Shown: positions 36,255-44,989 of the stretch, one piece after another
How the letters are laid out: the number at the start of each line of letters is the position of its first letter
How positions within the stretch are numbered: the stretch's first letter is position 1
Assembly (NCBI GenBank): GCA_963664675.2
Contig: CAXXLB010000009.1
Location: 620,001 to 684,000 of the forward strand
Length of the DNA: 64,000 bases
Direction: 5' to 3'
From: JASGMR01 sp963664675
GTDB taxonomy: Bacteria > Thermotogota > Thermotogae > Petrotogales > Kosmotogaceae
Translations under genes and position numbers: made by a program
The notes under the pieces: model-generated
Told to the model about the DNA's origin: nothing
The model's database searches: none
The model's input: only the letters and a program-made list of their open reading frames with translations

Positions 36255-36301
36255 ACACATTATATAGTATTAGTTTTATTATTTTATACTATATAATGTA
36301 T
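36255..36301 (-). promoter_or_regulatory. tandem NrdR boxes with -10 element
   Basis: Two 16-base sites, 36255-36270 (ACACATTATATAGTAT) and 36286-36301 (ATACTATATAATGTAT), are inverted copies of one another, and their starts are 31 bases apart, about three helical turns. The first matches the NrdR consensus (ACACWATATATWGTGT) at 14 of 16 positions. On the minus strand the first contains TATAAT, so binding would block the nrdJ promoter. Confidence 0.75.
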
Positions 36302-36979
36302 ATATTTTTGCTTAAAGTCAAGAAAATTTTATAATCACGTATCACAATCATTTATCTCTAAAGCGAACTACAATATTCATAAATATTTAAAAATTTTGAT
36401 TTTTAAATGTTGTATAAAATACACTTCTATATCTGACAAAAATTTAAGATCTTAAAAATAAGTTTTGAGGTCTATTCTTAAAATATTTTTTCCGGATTTT
36501 TACAAAAACTTTGTTGTCAAAAATGCACTTGAAAAAATTACTATATATTGGAGAATAAGAAAACATATTATTTTAAATGATTTACATTGCAAAGTATTTT
36601 CGATGGTTCGTTATATGAAGTAAAATTGCTTAAATTTATAATAGTTTATTAATATTACTTAATGTTACTAATTTTAGTACTTGGTTTTATACTTATTTAG
36701 TAGTATTTTCAAATTGTAGAAGGATTCAAATCACACGCGACGTTTTATATAAATATTCTATGAAAGTTAAATGAAACAGAATCTTTTATATTATGAAATC
36801 AAAAAATTGAGTTTAATATTTGGAATTCAAGATTGTCTGAAAAGCAAAAAATATTATCTTATTCTGAAATTTATTTATTATCTAAAATGTGATTATACAG
36901 ACTAAAAGAGAGAGTCTAAAAAGATCATACTAATTCTGAAGTTTTTTGTTGCTTTATACAGATTGTGTTTTAAAAAAAT
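36302..36979. other. long AT-rich intergenic region without visible genes
   Basis: This very AT-rich stretch lies between the divergent nrdJ and dipeptidase genes. I find no convincing coding frame, tRNA or structured RNA, and no cluster of DnaA-type boxes. It may hold promoters or remnants of decayed genes. Confidence 0.5.
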
Positions 36980-36995
36980 GATCACTGATGTGATC
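36980..36995. repeat. inverted repeat upstream of the C69 dipeptidase
   Basis: GATCAC (36980-36985) and GTGATC (36990-36995), four bases apart, lie 24 bases before the ATG and just ahead of the GGGGAGG ribosome site. It could be an operator or a small RNA hairpin. Confidence 0.4.
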
Positions 36996-37019
36996 TAAAA
37001 TACAGGGGAGGTACGTACA

Positions 37020-38597
37020 ATGAAAAGATTTTTGGTTTTGATGTGTGTAATTTTTTACTTTGGTCTGATTTTCGGATGCACAATTCAGGCAGTGGGTACT
37101 GATGCTATGGTGGACGGATCAACAATAGTTACTCATAATGATGATTCAAGCAGTGCGGATTTCAGATTATGGATAATACCGGCTATGGACTGGAATGAGG
37201 GCGCTACCAGGGAAATCGTGATAAATTCCCATAATTACATCGATTATGGTAATTATCCGAACGTTGATTATAGTGATAACGGGTTAAAAATGGCAGAAAT
37301 TCCCCAAATATCTCATACTTATTCCTATTTACATTCCAGATACTCATTCATGAATGAAGTTGGTGTAGCAATGGGTGAATCCACTTTCAGTATTTCCACC
37401 GGAACAGATCATGGTAAAGAAGTGAGAAAAGTCCTCTACGAAGACAGCTACGGAATAATAGACTGCTGGACAGCACAGGATATTTCACTTGAAAGAGCCA
37501 CAACTGCGAAAGAGGCCGTAGAAATTATGGGAAACTTAGTTGAAGAGTTCGGCTGGTACGGCTCGGGGGAAATTATTAACGTTTGTGATGGAAATGAAGT
37601 CTGGATAGCAGAATTTTATGGGCTGGACTTATGGGTAGCTTTCAGACTTCCGGACGATGCTTATTTTGTCGGTGCAAATACCGCTATGATTCAGGAATAT
37701 CATCCCGAAGATTCTGAAAACTGGATGGGATCACCTAACCTCATCAGTTTTGCAGTTGAACAAGGCTGGTATGATCCGAATAGTGGCGAACAATTCAATC
37801 CGGCGGCTATTTATGGACCAAAAAGTGGTACGAATATCAGAGAATGGCGTGCTTTAGACTTGGTTGCCCCTTCTTTAGAACTAGAATATGGGAAACTGTA
37901 TTACCCGATGTATGTGATTCCTGACAATAAATTAACAGTAAATGATATTTTTGAAATTGCCGGAGATCATTATGAGGGAACGGAGTTCGATCTGACAAAG
38001 GGACCGGGAGCGGGTCCATGGGGAGATCCTCTGACCAATTACAGAATTGCAGGCAGGCAAAGGCCTATAGGCATACCTCTGACATGTTATCTGCAGATCG
38101 GTCAGGTGAAATCATGGTTACCCGACCCGATTAAAGGAATAACCTGGTTTGGTTACGGCTCGGTCGGCCATTCTTTTATCACGCCTTTATTCCCTGCAAT
38201 GGGAAAATTACCGGAATTATATCAGAACGGTTCAAGATATGAAGAATTCAGAAGAGATTCCGGTTGGTGGATAAATACATACGTTCAGGAAGTTGTTGGT
38301 TCAAGATATGAAAAAGCAATTGAAGATTTAAAAAACTTTAGAGATCCAAAAATGCAATCGATTTACGACACTGTACCAATTTTACAGGACGCAGCAGCAA
38401 AGTTATACGAGATAAATCCCGATGCAGCAATTGACCTGTTAGGTGACTATGCTTATGATACTGCTTTGGGATGGTATGATGACTGGTTAAAATTGGGAGA
38501 TGAAATTTTTGCAAGGTACGCGTGCGAAAGAATCTATTTCAGATCCAATGGATACCCGGATTGGTGGATTGAACTACTTGAAACTGATAATAAATAA
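37020..38597 (+). CDS. exported C69 family dipeptidase
   Basis: A 525-residue N-terminal-nucleophile peptidase of the PepD/dipeptidase A family. A hydrophobic signal segment (residues 1-19) ends directly before Cys20 in FGCTIQAVGTDAMVDG, the family position of the nucleophile, followed by the GSTIVTHNDDSS motif. Cleavage before Cys20 would expose the catalytic residue outside the membrane, where it could trim dipeptides. The IFGC sequence is also close to a lipobox, so lipidation is an alternative. The remaining sequence (SRYSFMNEVGVAMGEST, ERATTAKEAVEIMG) is typical of the family. Strong GGGGAGG site; it forms its own unit with a terminator. Confidence 0.88.
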   Translation: MKRFLVLMCVIFYFGLIFGCTIQAVGTDAMVDGSTIVTHNDDSSSADFRLWIIPAMDWNEGATREIVINSHNYIDYGNYPNVDYSDNGLKMAEIPQISHTYSYLHSRYSFMNEVGVAMGESTFSISTGTDHGKEVRKVLYEDSYGIIDCWTAQDISLERATTAKEAVEIMGNLVEEFGWYGSGEIINVCDGNEVWIAEFYGLDLWVAFRLPDDAYFVGANTAMIQEYHPEDSENWMGSPNLISFAVEQGWYDPNSGEQFNPAAIYGPKSGTNIREWRALDLVAPSLELEYGKLYYPMYVIPDNKLTVNDIFEIAGDHYEGTEFDLTKGPGAGPWGDPLTNYRIAGRQRPIGIPLTCYLQIGQVKSWLPDPIKGITWFGYGSVGHSFITPLFPAMGKLPELYQNGSRYEEFRRDSGWWINTYVQEVVGSRYEKAIEDLKNFRDPKMQSIYDTVPILQDAAAKLYEINPDAAIDLLGDYAYDTALGWYDDWLKLGDEIFARYACERIYFRSNGYPDWWIELLETDNK

Positions 38598-38628
38598 CTG
38601 ACATATCTGTATTTTCAAATGTTGTTTT

Positions 38629-38658
38629 GAGGAGGATTTTCCCTCCTCATTTTTTTTA
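38629..38658 (+). terminator. terminator after the C69 dipeptidase
   Basis: Stem GAGGAGG/CCTCCTC followed by A and nine T. Confidence 0.92.
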
Positions 38659-38809
38659 AATACAAAATATGAACACAACATGAAATGATTTTAAGGTCAA
38701 ATATGAGAAAAATTTTATAATATTATACTCAATTAAGATTTTTTAATCCTGCTCAAAAACAAAGAATTTTTCTCATAATTGTTTTTAAATAGTTCTAATT
38801 AGTATTGAC

Positions 38810-38868
38810 CCGTATTATTTAGATTTGACAAATAAAGAGTTTTTTATTAATATAATTTTGTAATACGG
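38810..38868 (+). promoter_or_regulatory. promoter of the pyrimidine operon, flanked by inverted repeat
   Basis: TTGACA (38825-38830) with TAATAT after 17 bases (or TATAAT after 20) forms the promoter. It is bracketed by CCGTATTA (38810-38817) and its exact reverse complement TAATACGG (38861-38868). This suggests two half-sites for the IclR regulator encoded just downstream. The rest of the gap back to 38659 shows nothing further. Confidence 0.65.
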
Positions 38869-38893
38869 AATATTAATTCTACGAGGCGGAATA

Positions 38894-39628
38894 ATGAAAT
38901 ATCTTGAAAAAGTATTTGAAATATTAAAAATAGTATCAAAGGGGCCGAACGAAGGCCTTTCAGTGCAGGAAGTATCAAACATCTCAAGTTTGCCCATGTC
39001 ATCAACGCATAGACTTCTCAACGATATGGTCAGTTGCGATATCATCGCAAAAAATGAAGATACAAAAAAATATTTAATAAGTCCGAGGATCATCCCTATG
39101 GTGGTGGAAATTTCGAAAAAAGTACATCTGGAATCTTTCAAAAACATTCTGAGAGAATTGAGAGATAGCATAAATGAAACGGTCTTTTTGAGTGAACTTT
39201 CAGAGTCGGGAATTTCTGCCGTAATGGTAGAGGAAAGCAACAGATTCTTCAGCTTCAGAGCTAAAAGGGGAGTGTATCTCCCTCTTGATTGTACCGCTGC
39301 GGGCCTGTCGATAATAGCATTTTTAAGTGATAAAAAAATCGAAAAATTGATGAATTCAGGAAATACACTGAATCAAAACAAGGGCCTTCTCGACGATAAA
39401 TTTAAAGAAAGACTCCTGAAAATAAAAAGTGAAAGTTATGCATTCTGCAACGAAGAATATGAAGAGGGTCTCAGAGCTCTTGCCGTTCCGATTTTTAATG
39501 GAAGAGGCGATGTTTTTGCCAGTATAACGGCTATTGCTCCTAAAGAAAGAATCAGTGATGATATGAAAATAAAAGAGATAGTGAAACATTTGAAAAATGC
39601 TGCGAAGAAAATCAGCGAACTTCAATGA
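38894..39628 (+). CDS. IclR family transcriptional regulator
   Basis: 244 residues. An N-terminal winged helix-turn-helix (about 1-70: LSVQEVSNISSLPMSSTHRLL) is followed by an IclR-type effector domain (about 80-240) with the SYAFCNEEYEEGLRALAVP segment typical of the family. IclR proteins respond to small metabolites; here the effector is probably a pyrimidine or a breakdown product, by context. It is the first gene of a ten-gene run with tight spacing, so it likely controls its own operon through the inverted repeat upstream. Confidence 0.9.
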   Translation: MKYLEKVFEILKIVSKGPNEGLSVQEVSNISSLPMSSTHRLLNDMVSCDIIAKNEDTKKYLISPRIIPMVVEISKKVHLESFKNILRELRDSINETVFLSELSESGISAVMVEESNRFFSFRAKRGVYLPLDCTAAGLSIIAFLSDKKIEKLMNSGNTLNQNKGLLDDKFKERLLKIKSESYAFCNEEYEEGLRALAVPIFNGRGDVFASITAIAPKERISDDMKIKEIVKHLKNAAKKISELQ

Positions 39629-39638
39629 GGAGTATATG

Positions 39639-40409
39639 ATGAATGAACCAGTAGTATCTGTAAATAATATCTCAAAAATTTTTAAGGGAAGCAAAAAGAA
39701 AGCAAAGGATTTCGTAGCTCTGGAAAATATATCCTTCGATGTTTTTAAAGGAGAATTCGTTTCATTACTGGGGCCATCGGGGTGTGGGAAATCAACACTT
39801 CTGAAAATTATTTCAAATTTAATTTCGTCTACCGATGGAAAGATCGATATTTACAATGAAACGGAGAAAAAAATTCCACAGTTTGGTTTTGTTTTTCAGG
39901 ATTCGGTTCTTCTACCCTGGAGAACTGCTCTGGACAACGCACTATTTCCTTTTGAAATAATGAGCAATAAAAAAAATGCCGATGAGAAACACGTAAAACG
40001 ACTTTTCGAGCTGGCAAAATTAAACGGTTTTGAAGACTCTTATCCAAGGCAATTATCAGGTGGAATGAAACAGAGAGTGGCTATAGTAAGAGCGCTGTCT
40101 TATAATCCTGAAATTTTACTCATGGATGAACCATTCGGAGCTTTGGACGCAATAACGAGAGATGAGTTGAATAACTTACTGCTTGAAATCTGGAATTCGA
40201 CAAAAAAAACGATTCTGTTCGTTACTCACAGTATAAGTGAAGCTGTTTATCTATCCGACAGAATAATTGTTATGGGGACAAAACCCGGAAGAGTTCTGGA
40301 GGATATGCATATAAATATTTCAAGACCCAGAGATGAAGACACCAAGCTGTCTCCTGAGTTTTTCAACTATGTGAAAAAGCTCAGAGTTATGTTAAAAAAT
40401 TCGGAGTGA
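39639..40409 (+). CDS. ABC transporter ATPase, TauB/SsuB type
   Basis: The energy subunit of the importer in this operon. Walker A GPSGCGKST, signature LSGGMKQR and Walker B LLMDEPFGALDAITRD are all intact. The D-loop pattern GALDAITRD is typical of the nitrate/taurine/pyrimidine family. I place the start at ATG 39639 (or the adjacent ATG 39636), after a GAGGAG site; an upstream TTG or ATG would overlap iclR. About 256 residues. It pairs with the two permeases and the NMT1-like binding protein further along. Confidence 0.92.
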   Translation: MNEPVVSVNNISKIFKGSKKKAKDFVALENISFDVFKGEFVSLLGPSGCGKSTLLKIISNLISSTDGKIDIYNETEKKIPQFGFVFQDSVLLPWRTALDNALFPFEIMSNKKNADEKHVKRLFELAKLNGFEDSYPRQLSGGMKQRVAIVRALSYNPEILLMDEPFGALDAITRDELNNLLLEIWNSTKKTILFVTHSISEAVYLSDRIIVMGTKPGRVLEDMHINISRPRDEDTKLSPEFFNYVKKLRVMLKNSE

Positions 40410-40413
40410 TATT

Positions 40414-41196
40414 TTGAAAAGAAAACTGCTGATAATCATACTTTCTATTTTATTTTTAATTCTTTTTATAGGAATTTGGCAGGGATATAAAGTATTGAAT
40501 GAAGTCCCATCATTTATTTTGCCGTCTCCGCAGGAAGTTGGCGAAGAATTTATATCACTTTTACTCGACGGAACATTTTTAGAAGAAGGCTGGGTAACTC
40601 TTTATACAATTTTAATAGGATTTGTAATAGGATCATCTCTTGGATTTCTGTCGGGATATTTTGCCGCAAAATCGAAAAGATTTGAAGAATTGATAATGCC
40701 CTATATGCTTCTCATTCAGGCAACACCAAAAGTATCGCTGATTCCATTATTTGTAATATGGTTCGGACTCGGAATGCCTTCAAAATTATTGTTGATCGTC
40801 TTATCGGCATTTTTCCCCGTGATGGTGAATACAATATTGGGATTGAGATCCGTTCCCGAGAACTATGAGTATCTTTTAACAATTCTCGGAGCCAACGAGA
40901 GACAGAGAGTTATAAAATTACAGTTACCCATGGCAACACCTGTCATTTTTGCCGGTTTGAAAGTTGCAATGGTCCAATCGGTTATCGGAGCTATTGTTTC
41001 AGAATGGATGGCTGGGGAGAGGGGATTGGGATATCTTCTGGTTTATGGCAGTTCACAATATAATGCGAATTTATTAATTGCCTCAATTTTCGCCACTACT
41101 TTCCTCGGTTTGGCTCTTTATTGGGTAATAGAATTTTTCGAAAGACGACTTCTCTTCTGGCATGAATCAAAACTGGCATTTAAGGAGGAAATATGA
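40414..41196 (+). CDS. ABC transporter permease 1, TauC/SsuC type
   Basis: 260 residues with six predicted membrane helices and the conserved cytoplasmic loop of this family (LPMATPVIFAGLKVAM). The N-terminal PSFILPSPQEV motif is typical of nitrate/taurine/pyrimidine permeases. TTG start, four bases after the ATPase gene. It overlaps udp by four bases (ATGA). The operon has a second, similar permease at 43004, so the channel is probably a heterodimer. Confidence 0.9.
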   Translation: MKRKLLIIILSILFLILFIGIWQGYKVLNEVPSFILPSPQEVGEEFISLLLDGTFLEEGWVTLYTILIGFVIGSSLGFLSGYFAAKSKRFEELIMPYMLLIQATPKVSLIPLFVIWFGLGMPSKLLLIVLSAFFPVMVNTILGLRSVPENYEYLLTILGANERQRVIKLQLPMATPVIFAGLKVAMVQSVIGAIVSEWMAGERGLGYLLVYGSSQYNANLLIASIFATTFLGLALYWVIEFFERRLLFWHESKLAFKEEI

Positions 41197-41972
41197 TGAA
41201 AAAAACCGATAAAATTGCAAACAATCCTATCAGGGATAATTTGTTACCTCACTTGAGAATAAACCTGAACTCGAATTTTCCAGAGGTGGTTTTTTTACCG
41301 GGAGATCCTTCAAGAGTGGACATTTTTAAAGAAAATGCGGATGAATTTGAGTATCTTTCAAAAAACAGAGAATTCGTTGTGGGAAAAGGAATTTATAAGA
41401 ACAGAAGATTCGGGGTTTGTTCAACCGGAATAGGCAGCGGATCGACAGAAATAGCTTTGATAGAACTGTTCGAACTGGGTTGCAGATCATTCATCAGAGT
41501 GGGCGGATGTGGGACTCTCGATAAAGATATTAATTGCGGTGATATTATTATCAATTCGGGGATGGTAAGACTCGGAGGAAGTTCAATCAATTACGCTCCA
41601 AAAGAGTATCCAGCTGTTGCAGATCCTGAATTGTTAGTCACTTTATTGAATACATGCAGAAAATTTTCCGAAAAATGCCACGTTGGTATAGGTGCTTCGG
41701 TGGATTCATATTACAAAGGCCAGGGAAGAAGTATTTCAGGCTTAAAAATAGATTTTGAAACGAAAATATTCGATGAGATGATGAGTTTGAATGTCATGAA
41801 CTTCGATATGGAAACGGAGACCATTTATACTCTGTCATCCCTGAACGAAGTCAGAGCGGTCAATTTACTTGCAGTTCACGGAAACAGGGTTACAAATGAG
41901 TGGCTATCCGATTATAAATCGGTTCAACAAAAGATAGTAAGAATAAGTTTGGAGAGTTTGATTGAATTATAA
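41193..41972 (+). CDS. udp: uridine phosphorylase
   Basis: Phosphorolyses uridine to uracil and ribose 1-phosphate. 259 residues of the PNP/UDP family. The phosphate-binding GDPSRVD motif, the CSTGIGSGSTEIAL segment, and the uracil-binding glutamine and arginine in YKGQGRS (matching the Gln/Arg pair of E. coli Udp) are present, as is the MNFDMETE ribose motif. These residues favour a uracil base over a purine. ATG overlaps the preceding permease stop; an alternate ATG is at 41196. It supplies uracil and a sugar phosphate within a pyrimidine operon. Confidence 0.88.
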   Translation: MMKKTDKIANNPIRDNLLPHLRINLNSNFPEVVFLPGDPSRVDIFKENADEFEYLSKNREFVVGKGIYKNRRFGVCSTGIGSGSTEIALIELFELGCRSFIRVGGCGTLDKDINCGDIIINSGMVRLGGSSINYAPKEYPAVADPELLVTLLNTCRKFSEKCHVGIGASVDSYYKGQGRSISGLKIDFETKIFDEMMSLNVMNFDMETETIYTLSSLNEVRAVNLLAVHGNRVTNEWLSDYKSVQQKIVRISLESLIEL

Positions 41973-42013
41973 ATTCATACGGTACAACCCAAAAAAACAA
42001 GGAGGGGCGGTTA

Positions 42014-42979
42014 ATGAAAAAAATTTTGTTGGTTTTGATGATTGTCTGTTTATGCGTATTCGCATTGGCAGAAAAGGTAACTTTACAGATTGAAGGTTCA
42101 GCAGTTCCATATTATGTTCCTATTTTCATGGGGATCGAATTGGGTTATTTTGAACAGGAAGGAATCGAACTGGATTATTTCTTTGGAAGTGCTTCAGATA
42201 TAATAAGAAACGTGGCAGTGGGAAATGTTGATTTCGGTTTTCCAAATGGCGAACCGGTAATCACGGCAATTTCTCAGGATATTCCGGTTTATGTTATCCA
42301 TACAACGTATCAACATGGCCTCGGCGCAACGCTTTTTATGGATGAAAGCGGGATAAAAACTCCAGAAGATTTAAAGGGAAAATCAGTAGCGGTAACGAGT
42401 TATGGTAGTCCAAATTACGTTCAACTTCAGGTACTTTTAAAGAAAAACGGAATGAGTCTCGATGATATCGATCTGAAAATTATTGGTACGGAAGCGATAG
42501 TCCCGGCTTTAGTAAACAACAGAGTTGACGCAATATGTTTCTCAATGCTCAGAACATTTGAACTCGCATATCAGGGAATCGAAGTATCTGAATTCAGATC
42601 GGACGAATTCTTACCTTCTTTCGGGAATGTAGTTATAACAGGAAAGGATATTCTTGAAACCAACCCTGATCTGGCCGTAAGATTCACAAGAGCGCTGAGC
42701 AGAGTGATGGCTTATCTGTCGGATCCGGAAAACATGAAAGAAGCTGCGTACTTAACAATAGAAAAGTATTCTCCAACATATGCGGGAAGAGAAGAATATA
42801 TCGCAGCGGTTCTATCGGATGTATATGCCGGATACCTCTGGCAAAGCGATGATACCGAAGCGTTCGGATTCGGTTTCGGTAATATTGAAAGATGGCAGAA
42901 CACTGCCGATATAATGTCTGAATACGAAATTATTTCAAAAGATGTTAATGCCGAAGATTTTGTAATTCCAAGAATATAG
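42014..42979 (+). CDS. NMT1/TauA-type substrate-binding protein
   Basis: The periplasmic (toga-space) binding protein of the importer. A signal peptide (residues 1-19, ending ALA) is followed by a type II binding fold of about 300 residues with the family segments MGIELGYFEQEGIELDY and TPEDLKGKSVAVTSYGSP. Relatives bind nitrate, taurine, pyrimidine precursors or riboflavin. The neighbouring pyrimidine enzymes point to uracil, orotate or a nucleoside, but the ligand is not proven by sequence. It follows udp by 41 bases with a GGAGG site. Confidence 0.88.
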   Translation: MKKILLVLMIVCLCVFALAEKVTLQIEGSAVPYYVPIFMGIELGYFEQEGIELDYFFGSASDIIRNVAVGNVDFGFPNGEPVITAISQDIPVYVIHTTYQHGLGATLFMDESGIKTPEDLKGKSVAVTSYGSPNYVQLQVLLKKNGMSLDDIDLKIIGTEAIVPALVNNRVDAICFSMLRTFELAYQGIEVSEFRSDEFLPSFGNVVITGKDILETNPDLAVRFTRALSRVMAYLSDPENMKEAAYLTIEKYSPTYAGREEYIAAVLSDVYAGYLWQSDDTEAFGFGFGNIERWQNTADIMSEYEIISKDVNAEDFVIPRI

Positions 42980-43003
42980 TTTAATTTTTCGGGTGGAGTG
43001 AGA

Positions 43004-43774
43004 ATGAAAAAAAAGATAAATTCAAAATTATTAAGTTTTCTGTTTCTGGTTATATTAATCGCATTATGGAAGATAATCGTTACGGTATTCGATGTGCCAA
43101 CACACATTCTTCCTCCACCCGAAGATATTTTATTCAAAGCTATACAATTGGTACAGATATCCGTTCTGCAAACGAATTTTCTTGCAACATTCGAAGAAAT
43201 CGTTATCGGCTTTTCAATCGGGGCGTTTTTAGGAATGATTATGGGATATATTTTAGCAAAGTTAGAGATTCTGGAGAAAGCATTATCTCCGTACATACTC
43301 ATCTTTCAGACCGCTCCTAAAATTTCACTCGCTCCCCTTTTCGTCTTATGGTTCGGTTTAGGTATCACATCAAAGGTTGTTTTAATAGCTCTGGTCACTC
43401 TCTTCCCCGTCATGATAAATATGATTTTAGGGGTAAGATCGACGGACAGAAATTATTATTATCTTCTGAAAGTGCTGAAGGCTAACAAATTCCAAATTAT
43501 GACAAAAGTAGAATTAAAAAATGCTCTTCCATATCTTATGACCGGAACCAGACTCGCTCTGGTGATGTCAATAACGGCCGCAGTAATAGGGGAGATGATG
43601 GGATCACGAGCAGGTCTAGGCTTTTTGCTTATATTGGGAAATGAAATGTATGATATAACTTTGCTCCTGACAGTTATCATTGTTATAAGCTTATTGAGTT
43701 TTTTCTTGGATATCGGGATGAAAAAATTACAGGAAAAACTCCTCGTCTGGCATGAATCAACACAGAAAGGATAA
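43004..43774 (+). CDS. ABC transporter permease 2, TauC/SsuC type
   Basis: About 256 residues, six helices, with the THILPPPEDIL motif and the loop ALPYLMTGTRLALVMS. It resembles permease 1 (IPLFVIWFGLG against LAPLFVLWFGLG), so the pair looks like an ancient duplication. I prefer ATG 43004, six bases after GGTGGAG, over the GTG at 42998. It sits between the binding protein and the M20 hydrolase, each within a few bases to some 20 bases. Confidence 0.9.
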   Translation: MKKKINSKLLSFLFLVILIALWKIIVTVFDVPTHILPPPEDILFKAIQLVQISVLQTNFLATFEEIVIGFSIGAFLGMIMGYILAKLEILEKALSPYILIFQTAPKISLAPLFVLWFGLGITSKVVLIALVTLFPVMINMILGVRSTDRNYYYLLKVLKANKFQIMTKVELKNALPYLMTGTRLALVMSITAAVIGEMMGSRAGLGFLLILGNEMYDITLLLTVIIVISLLSFFLDIGMKKLQEKLLVWHESTQKG

Positions 43775-43777
43775 AAA

Positions 43778-44989
43778 TTGAATATTAAAAAAATTGCAGA
43801 ATATTTGTTCAATGAATTATCAAAAATTTCAAGAAACCCGGAAGAAATAACGAGATTGCCATTTTCCGATGAAAACGAACAGACCATAGTATTTTTAAAA
43901 AACTATATGAAAAATCTTGGAAAAAAAGTTTATATCGACGACTTCGGAAATGTTGTATCACATTCTGAACATACGGGGAAAAAATTTGTTTTCGTTTCCC
44001 ATTATGATTCGGTACCCTGCGGTGGAAAATACGACGGTATAGCCGGAATAGTCTTCGGATTGACATTATTAAATGAAATTAAAGATACAAAATTATTCGA
44101 TAGAATTGAGGTAGTTGCATTTAATAATGAAGAATCCTCGAGATTTGGAAAGGCTTCACTCGGTTCAAAGTATTTTCTGAGCAAACTCGATAATTACAAT
44201 TTTAAATCCTTAATAGAAAATGAAAGTACGATAAATGAATTGATTAAAAAATACAATTTCTCAAAATATTCGGAAATAAAAAAACCTGACTTCAAAGCAG
44301 GTTCTCATTTTTTTGAAGTGCATATAGATCAGACATTTGAGCTTTTTGAAAATGATGTAATGATAGGAATAGTCGATAAAATAGCAGGACACATAAGAAT
44401 GGTGATAAAAACGAGGGGAAAGGTCGACCATTCGGGACTGATAGATATTGAAAAAAGGAAAAATTCCCTGTTACCCGCCGCTGAAACAATCCTGTATTGC
44501 AGAAAAATGTCGGAAAGATATTCTACGGAAGGAATAGTATCGACCGTGACAAGAGTAAATAATTCACCCAATGTGACCAATATGATTCCCGGATACACGG
44601 AGATATTCATTGACATCAGAGGAATAGAATTATCCAGGATGAATGAGGTGCAATCTGAAATCATAAGAAAGATAAAGGACAATGATTATAAATATAAAAC
44701 AAATTCAGAAATTGAAATAATTTCCAGAAATTTTCCTGCAGAAATGAACAGAAAAATGATCAAAAAATTTGTGAAAATATTCAACAGGAACGACCTCTCA
44801 GCAAAAGTCCTGAATTCGGTTGCCTGGCATGATATAGCGGAAATAACAGATTTCTTCGACAGCAATTTGCTTTTCGTTCAGAATCCATCAGGCAGAAGTC
44901 ATTGCCAGGAAGAAGACATAAATTTTGAAGCGTTCGTATCTTTATTAAAAGTTTTTGCGAATAATTTGGGTGATTTAATTGATAATTAA
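43778..44989 (+). CDS. M20 family N-carbamoyl-amino-acid amidohydrolase, candidate ureidosuccinase
   Basis: 403 residues of the allantoate amidohydrolase/beta-ureidopropionase/L-carbamoylase group. Metal-site motifs: SHYDSVPCGGKYDG, NNEESSRFG, HIDQTFE and SGRSHCQEE near the C-terminus; the dimerisation-domain motif VDHSGLIDIEKR is also present. These enzymes remove ammonia and CO2 from an N-carbamoyl group. Followed by dihydroorotase, PyrK and PyrD, the natural substrate is N-carbamoyl-L-aspartate (giving aspartate) or, if the pathway is for uracil, N-carbamoyl-beta-alanine. It starts with TTG three bases after permease 2 and overlaps the dihydroorotase gene by 11 bases. Such an enzyme is not expected in a biosynthetic pyr operon. 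Confidence 0.82.
   Translation: MNIKKIAEYLFNELSKISRNPEEITRLPFSDENEQTIVFLKNYMKNLGKKVYIDDFGNVVSHSEHTGKKFVFVSHYDSVPCGGKYDGIAGIVFGLTLLNEIKDTKLFDRIEVVAFNNEESSRFGKASLGSKYFLSKLDNYNFKSLIENESTINELIKKYNFSKYSEIKKPDFKAGSHFFEVHIDQTFELFENDVMIGIVDKIAGHIRMVIKTRGKVDHSGLIDIEKRKNSLLPAAETILYCRKMSERYSTEGIVSTVTRVNNSPNVTNMIPGYTEIFIDIRGIELSRMNEVQSEIIRKIKDNDYKYKTNSEIEIISRNFPAEMNRKMIKKFVKIFNRNDLSAKVLNSVAWHDIAEITDFFDSNLLFVQNPSGRSHCQEEDINFEAFVSLLKVFANNLGDLIDN

Noticed and set aside
36302..37019. Replication origin in the long AT-rich gap
   Set aside because: No cluster of DnaA boxes and no dnaA, dnaN or other origin-linked genes nearby.
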